A stretch of 15,740 nucleotides of DNA from positions 1 to 15,740 of the forward strand of contig RFXC01000092.1 of NCBI GenBank assembly GCA_009921765.1. The letters run 5' to 3'. This DNA comes from Betaproteobacteria bacterium (GTDB lineage Bacteria; Pseudomonadota; Gammaproteobacteria; Burkholderiales; Burkholderiaceae). Positions 13,255 through 15,740 of the stretch are shown piece after piece (position 1 is the first letter of the stretch; each line of letters begins with the position of its first letter). A model generated the notes under the pieces. That model was not told the DNA's origin and did no database searches. It worked only from the letters and a program-made list of their open reading frames with translations. Position numbers and translations under genes: made by a program.

Positions 13255-14207
13255 TTCGCGCCCGAGGTCTTCACCACTGACGCCATCCGCTTGGCGTCCG
13301 CCGCCAGCAGCTTGGCGAAGTCGGCGTTCGACATGGCGCGGGGCTCCACGCCCTGCCGGTCCAGACGCTCGAGAATTGCAGGATCGCGCAGCAACTGACC
13401 GATTGCGGCATTGATCCGGTCGGCCTCAGCTGCGGGAATGCCTGCCGGACCGAGAAGCCCGAACCAGGAATCAAACTGATAACCGGGCAGCCCGCTCTCG
13501 GCAATGGTGGGAAGCGTCGGCAAAAACTTGCTTCGCTCGGGGGAGGTTGAGCCCAGAAGCCGAAGCCGGCTGTCGTTGGCAAACGCGAGCGCTCCGATGC
13601 TGGCGGCGATCACCGCATGCGCGCGGCCCGAGATCACCTCGTTGATCGCTTCACCGGTGGCCTTGAGCGGCACATGGACCACGTCGATGCCGGCCAACCC
13701 GTTGAAATAGGCCATGGAAAGATGCGTGGCGCTGCCGTTACCCGCGGTGGCGTAGTTGAGCTTGCCTGGGTTGGCTTTGGCATAGGCGATGTACTCCGCC
13801 ACCGTGCGCGCCGGGATACTGGGGTGAATCATGAGCACATAGCTTGCCGTACCGATGTGCGCGAGCGGGGTAAAGTCTTTGAGCGGATCATAGGCCAGCT
13901 TGGGATAGAGCGAAGCCGCGATGTTGTGGCTTGCCGCAGCCAGCACCATCACCGTGCCATCGGCTTCTGCCTTGGCCACGGCGCCAGTGCCAACCGTGCC
14001 CCCCGCGCCCGGGCGGTTTTCAACCACCACGGTCTGACCCAACGCTGCACGCAACTCATTGGAAATGGATCGCGCGAGAATGTCCTGAACGCCTCCGGCG
14101 GCAAATGGCACCACCACCCGAACGGTACGCCCCTGCGCGGCAAGCTTGCCGCTCGCCAGGGTCACCCCAGATGCCGCAGCCGCGGACACAAACAGTCGAC
14201 GATCCAT
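13245..14207 (-). CDS. Bug-type tripartite tricarboxylate transporter (TTT) receptor
   Basis: 320 residues of the Bug/TctC periplasmic binding proteins, which capture small carboxylates or amides and are very abundant in Burkholderiales, often without linked TctA/TctB membrane subunits, as here. MDRRLFVSAAAASG at the N-terminus looks like a Tat-type signal, with cleavage likely after KLAAQ near 22. Family marks follow: RVVVPFAAGGVQDILAR, VVENRPGAGGTVGTGAVAKAEADG, LNYATAGNGSATHLSMAYF and GLPGYQFDSWFGLLGPAGIP. Start 14207 is preferred because AAAGGA lies ten bases upstream; ATG 14240 would put eleven charged residues before the signal. The gene follows the M20 deacylase gene by 48 nt and probably shares its transcript. 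The ligand is unknown; an N-acyl amino acid would fit the neighbour. Confidence 0.92.
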   Translation of the reverse strand: MDRRLFVSAAAASGVTLASGKLAAQGRTVRVVVPFAAGGVQDILARSISNELRAALGQTVVVENRPGAGGTVGTGAVAKAEADGTVMVLAAASHNIAASLYPKLAYDPLKDFTPLAHIGTASYVLMIHPSIPARTVAEYIAYAKANPGKLNYATAGNGSATHLSMAYFNGLAGIDVVHVPLKATGEAINEVISGRAHAVIAASIGALAFANDSRLRLLGSTSPERSKFLPTLPTIAESGLPGYQFDSWFGLLGPAGIPAAEADRINAAIGQLLRDPAILERLDRQGVEPRAMSNADFAKLLAADAKRMASVVKTSGAKID

Positions 14208-14255
14208 CTTGAACCGATCCTTTCTCACGAGGTTGATCATGCCGATGGCGGGGCG

Positions 14256-15413
14256 CTAAGCCACGCAGACACGGTCGGCAAGCCGCTGCATGAAGCGCTC
14301 GCACCAGGCAAGCTGCTCAACAGCAATCCACTCATTGGGCTGATGCGCCTGCGCAATATGCCCAGGCCCGCAGACGATGGTGGGGATTCCGGCCTGATGA
14401 AACAGCGAGGCCTCGGTTCCAAACGACACCTTGCCCACGCCGCTTGCCGGGTCGAGTTCAGCACACTCAAAGCACAGGCGGGCGATCTCGCTGTCGGGCG
14501 CCGTGGCAAACCCTGGAAGCACCGAGCGGAGCTCATGATCGATACCGGCGTCGGCATGAACCGCCTGCATGGCAGGCACCATGGATTGCGCAAAAGCACT
14601 TGCCTCTTCAAAGAGCGCCTCTGGCGTATCCAGATGGTGGTGCCGTATTTCCCAGATGATTTCGCACTGGCGGGGAATGATGTTGAGCGCGGTGCCGCCC
14701 TGGATCACGCCGGTATGGATGGTGGTGTGCGGCACGTCGTAGAGCGTATCGAACGGACCGCTGGCCACCAGCCGCCGGTGCATGGACTTGAGGTGCGCCA
14801 CAAATTCGCAGGCGACCTCGACCGCATTCACCCCCAGCGGGGTGAGTGATGAATGCGCCTCAAAGCCGCGGACCACGGTGCGATATGCGTGTTTGCCTTT
14901 GTGTGCGATCACCACCTGCATGCCGGTGGGTTCGCCCACAATGCAGCCCGCGGGCCGATAGCCCTGCTCGACAATGTCGGCGATCAGCCTTCTCACGCCA
15001 ATGCAGCCAACCTCCTCGTCATAGCTGAAGGCAAGGTGCACCGGGCGATCCAGGCCCCGGCGGAGGAGTTCAGGCACCAGCGCAAGCACGGTGGCACCAA
15101 ACCCCTTCATGTCGGTGACCCCGCGGCCGACCACATCGGTGTGACCCGACAGCACGAGACCGCCCACCCGCGTTTCGCCGTTCCGCGCTGGCAGGGTGAC
15201 CCACAGGTTGCACTTTCGACCGGAATCGTCATAGGTCCGTCGAAAGTCGCTCAGGCCGAGCGCACGCAGATGCGCTTGCGTCCAGTCAATCAGATCAAGG
15301 TTGCTGTCGCGGGACACCGTGGCAAACGACACCCACTTTTCCAGCAGCGGCAGCGCCATGAGATCGGACGCCCGTACGCTCTGGAGCACCGACGATGGAA
15401 TCGAAGCATTCAT
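14256..15413 (-). CDS. ArgE-like M20 family deacylase with an internal in-frame deletion
   Basis: 385 residues of the M20 metallopeptidase/acetylornithine deacetylase family, which removes an acyl group from N-acyl amino acids using two zinc ions. Metal and catalytic residues are present: H91 and D93 in SGHTDVV, D101 in TDMKGF, E133 and E134 in YDEEVGC, E161 in GEPTG and H357 in QAHQPNE. The dimerisation lid (HKGKHAYRTVVRGFEAHSS) is normal. However, HTDVV (91-95) runs straight into GRGVTDMKG (96-104). Relatives have about 22 residues between them, including the conserved W..DPF and DG.LYGRG elements. The lost segment borders the active site, so activity is doubtful. The ATG at 15413, with a purine-rich GGGGG site, lies 15 nt after the upstream receptor gene. 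Assignment to arginine synthesis is not supported; it sits in a transporter-receptor group. Confidence 0.88.
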   Translation of the reverse strand: MNASIPSSVLQSVRASDLMALPLLEKWVSFATVSRDSNLDLIDWTQAHLRALGLSDFRRTYDDSGRKCNLWVTLPARNGETRVGGLVLSGHTDVVGRGVTDMKGFGATVLALVPELLRRGLDRPVHLAFSYDEEVGCIGVRRLIADIVEQGYRPAGCIVGEPTGMQVVIAHKGKHAYRTVVRGFEAHSSLTPLGVNAVEVACEFVAHLKSMHRRLVASGPFDTLYDVPHTTIHTGVIQGGTALNIIPRQCEIIWEIRHHHLDTPEALFEEASAFAQSMVPAMQAVHADAGIDHELRSVLPGFATAPDSEIARLCFECAELDPASGVGKVSFGTEASLFHQAGIPTIVCGPGHIAQAHQPNEWIAVEQLAWCERFMQRLADRVCVA

Positions 15414-15428
15414 GGCGCGCCCCCAGCT

Positions 15429-15740
15429 TCAGTCGGCCTTGATGTTGTTGGTGCGGATCACGGTGCTGAAAATGTCGCGAATGTCCCTGAGGTAGCGGGC
15501 GTAGGCGTCACCAGGCCGGTAGTCGGGTTCAACCGCGATGCTCATGAACGATTGACGCACCTCGGGTGCGGTCATGATTTTCTGCACAGCGGCCCCCAGT
15601 CGCTCAACGATGGGCTTGGGCGTACCGCCCGGCACCATCACGCCCAGCCAGGCGCCCATGTCGAATTCCTTGAGCCCCGGAATGTTCGACAGGCTCGCAA
15701 AGGGCACCAGACCCGGCGTCACCTCGCTGCCGTTCTTCAG
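15429..15740 (-). CDS. Bug-type TTT receptor, C-terminal fragment
   Basis: The last 103 codons of a second Bug/TctC receptor; the frame stays open to the right edge of the window, so the true start lies outside. The visible part contains the late-family segments VPFASLSNIPGLKEFDMGAWLGVMVPGGTPKPIVERLGAAVQ and a C-terminal helix ending NNIKAD. It aligns loosely with the same region of the receptor at 13245-14207 (LGVMVPGGTP against FGLLGPAGIP) but the two are well diverged, so this is not a recent duplication. It is the most upstream visible gene of the receptor-deacylase-receptor group. Confidence 0.9.
   Translation of the reverse strand: MKNGSEVTPGLVPFASLSNIPGLKEFDMGAWLGVMVPGGTPKPIVERLGAAVQKIMTAPEVRQSFMSIAVEPDYRPGDAYARYLRDIRDIFSTVIRTNNIKAD

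Noticed and set aside
13617..14849. Long plus-strand open frame (410 codons) opposite the Bug receptor and deacylase genes
   Set aside because: It covers parts of two real minus-strand genes, contains no known motif and has shadow-like composition.
14256..15413. Naming the M20 protein ArgE of arginine biosynthesis
   Set aside because: Burkholderiales commonly carry several M20 paralogues, the neighbours are transport receptors rather than arginine genes, and a conserved segment is missing.

Overview
The window is GC-rich, densely packed chromosomal DNA, most consistent with a Burkholderiales betaproteobacterium of the Alcaligenaceae or Comamonadaceae type. This rests on two Bug-type tripartite-tricarboxylate receptors (a family hugely expanded there), gentisate-branch aromatic enzymes closely resembling the Ralstonia Nag proteins, and Tat-like signal peptides on solute-binding proteins. 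No rRNA, tRNA, CRISPR array, insertion sequence or phage gene was seen.

Layout. Positions 1-231 hold the 3' end of a SelO/YdiU protein adenylyltransferase gene, convergent with everything to its right. Positions 278-8679 carry an eight-gene minus-strand block, read right to left: LacI-type regulator, bicupin protein, stand-alone MetE-like zinc protein, HpcH/HpaI aldolase, Tat-exported solute-binding protein, two CUT1 permeases and a MalK/UgpC-type ATPase. Four junctions are 4-nt start/stop overlaps and the others are 8, 25 and 57 nt, so this looks like one operon. A perfect 9-bp inverted repeat (8724-8743) lies upstream of the regulator and is its likely operator. An ACMSD-type amidohydrolase (8809-9789, minus) lies just upstream in the same direction.

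From 9897 the plus strand carries a crotonase-family protein lacking both catalytic glutamates, a LysE/RhtB exporter, a 3-hydroxybenzoate 6-monooxygenase and a maleylpyruvate isomerase, the last two overlapping by 4 nt. They end at a hairpin (13224-13254) shared with a convergent minus-strand group: a Bug receptor, an ArgE-like M20 deacylase with an internal deletion, and a second Bug receptor running off the right edge.

How the genes fit together. The monooxygenase and isomerase are two steps of 3-hydroxybenzoate -> gentisate -> maleylpyruvate -> fumarylpyruvate. No ordinary gentisate 1,2-dioxygenase or fumarylpyruvate hydrolase is visible. The bicupin is the only candidate for the missing oxygenase, but its third metal histidine is replaced by arginine. 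The minus-strand operon looks like a self-contained import-and-catabolism unit for an unidentified carbohydrate-like or polyol-like substrate. The combination of bicupin, MetE-like protein, aldolase and CUT1 transporter does not match any pathway I can name and is the best candidate here for an undescribed system.
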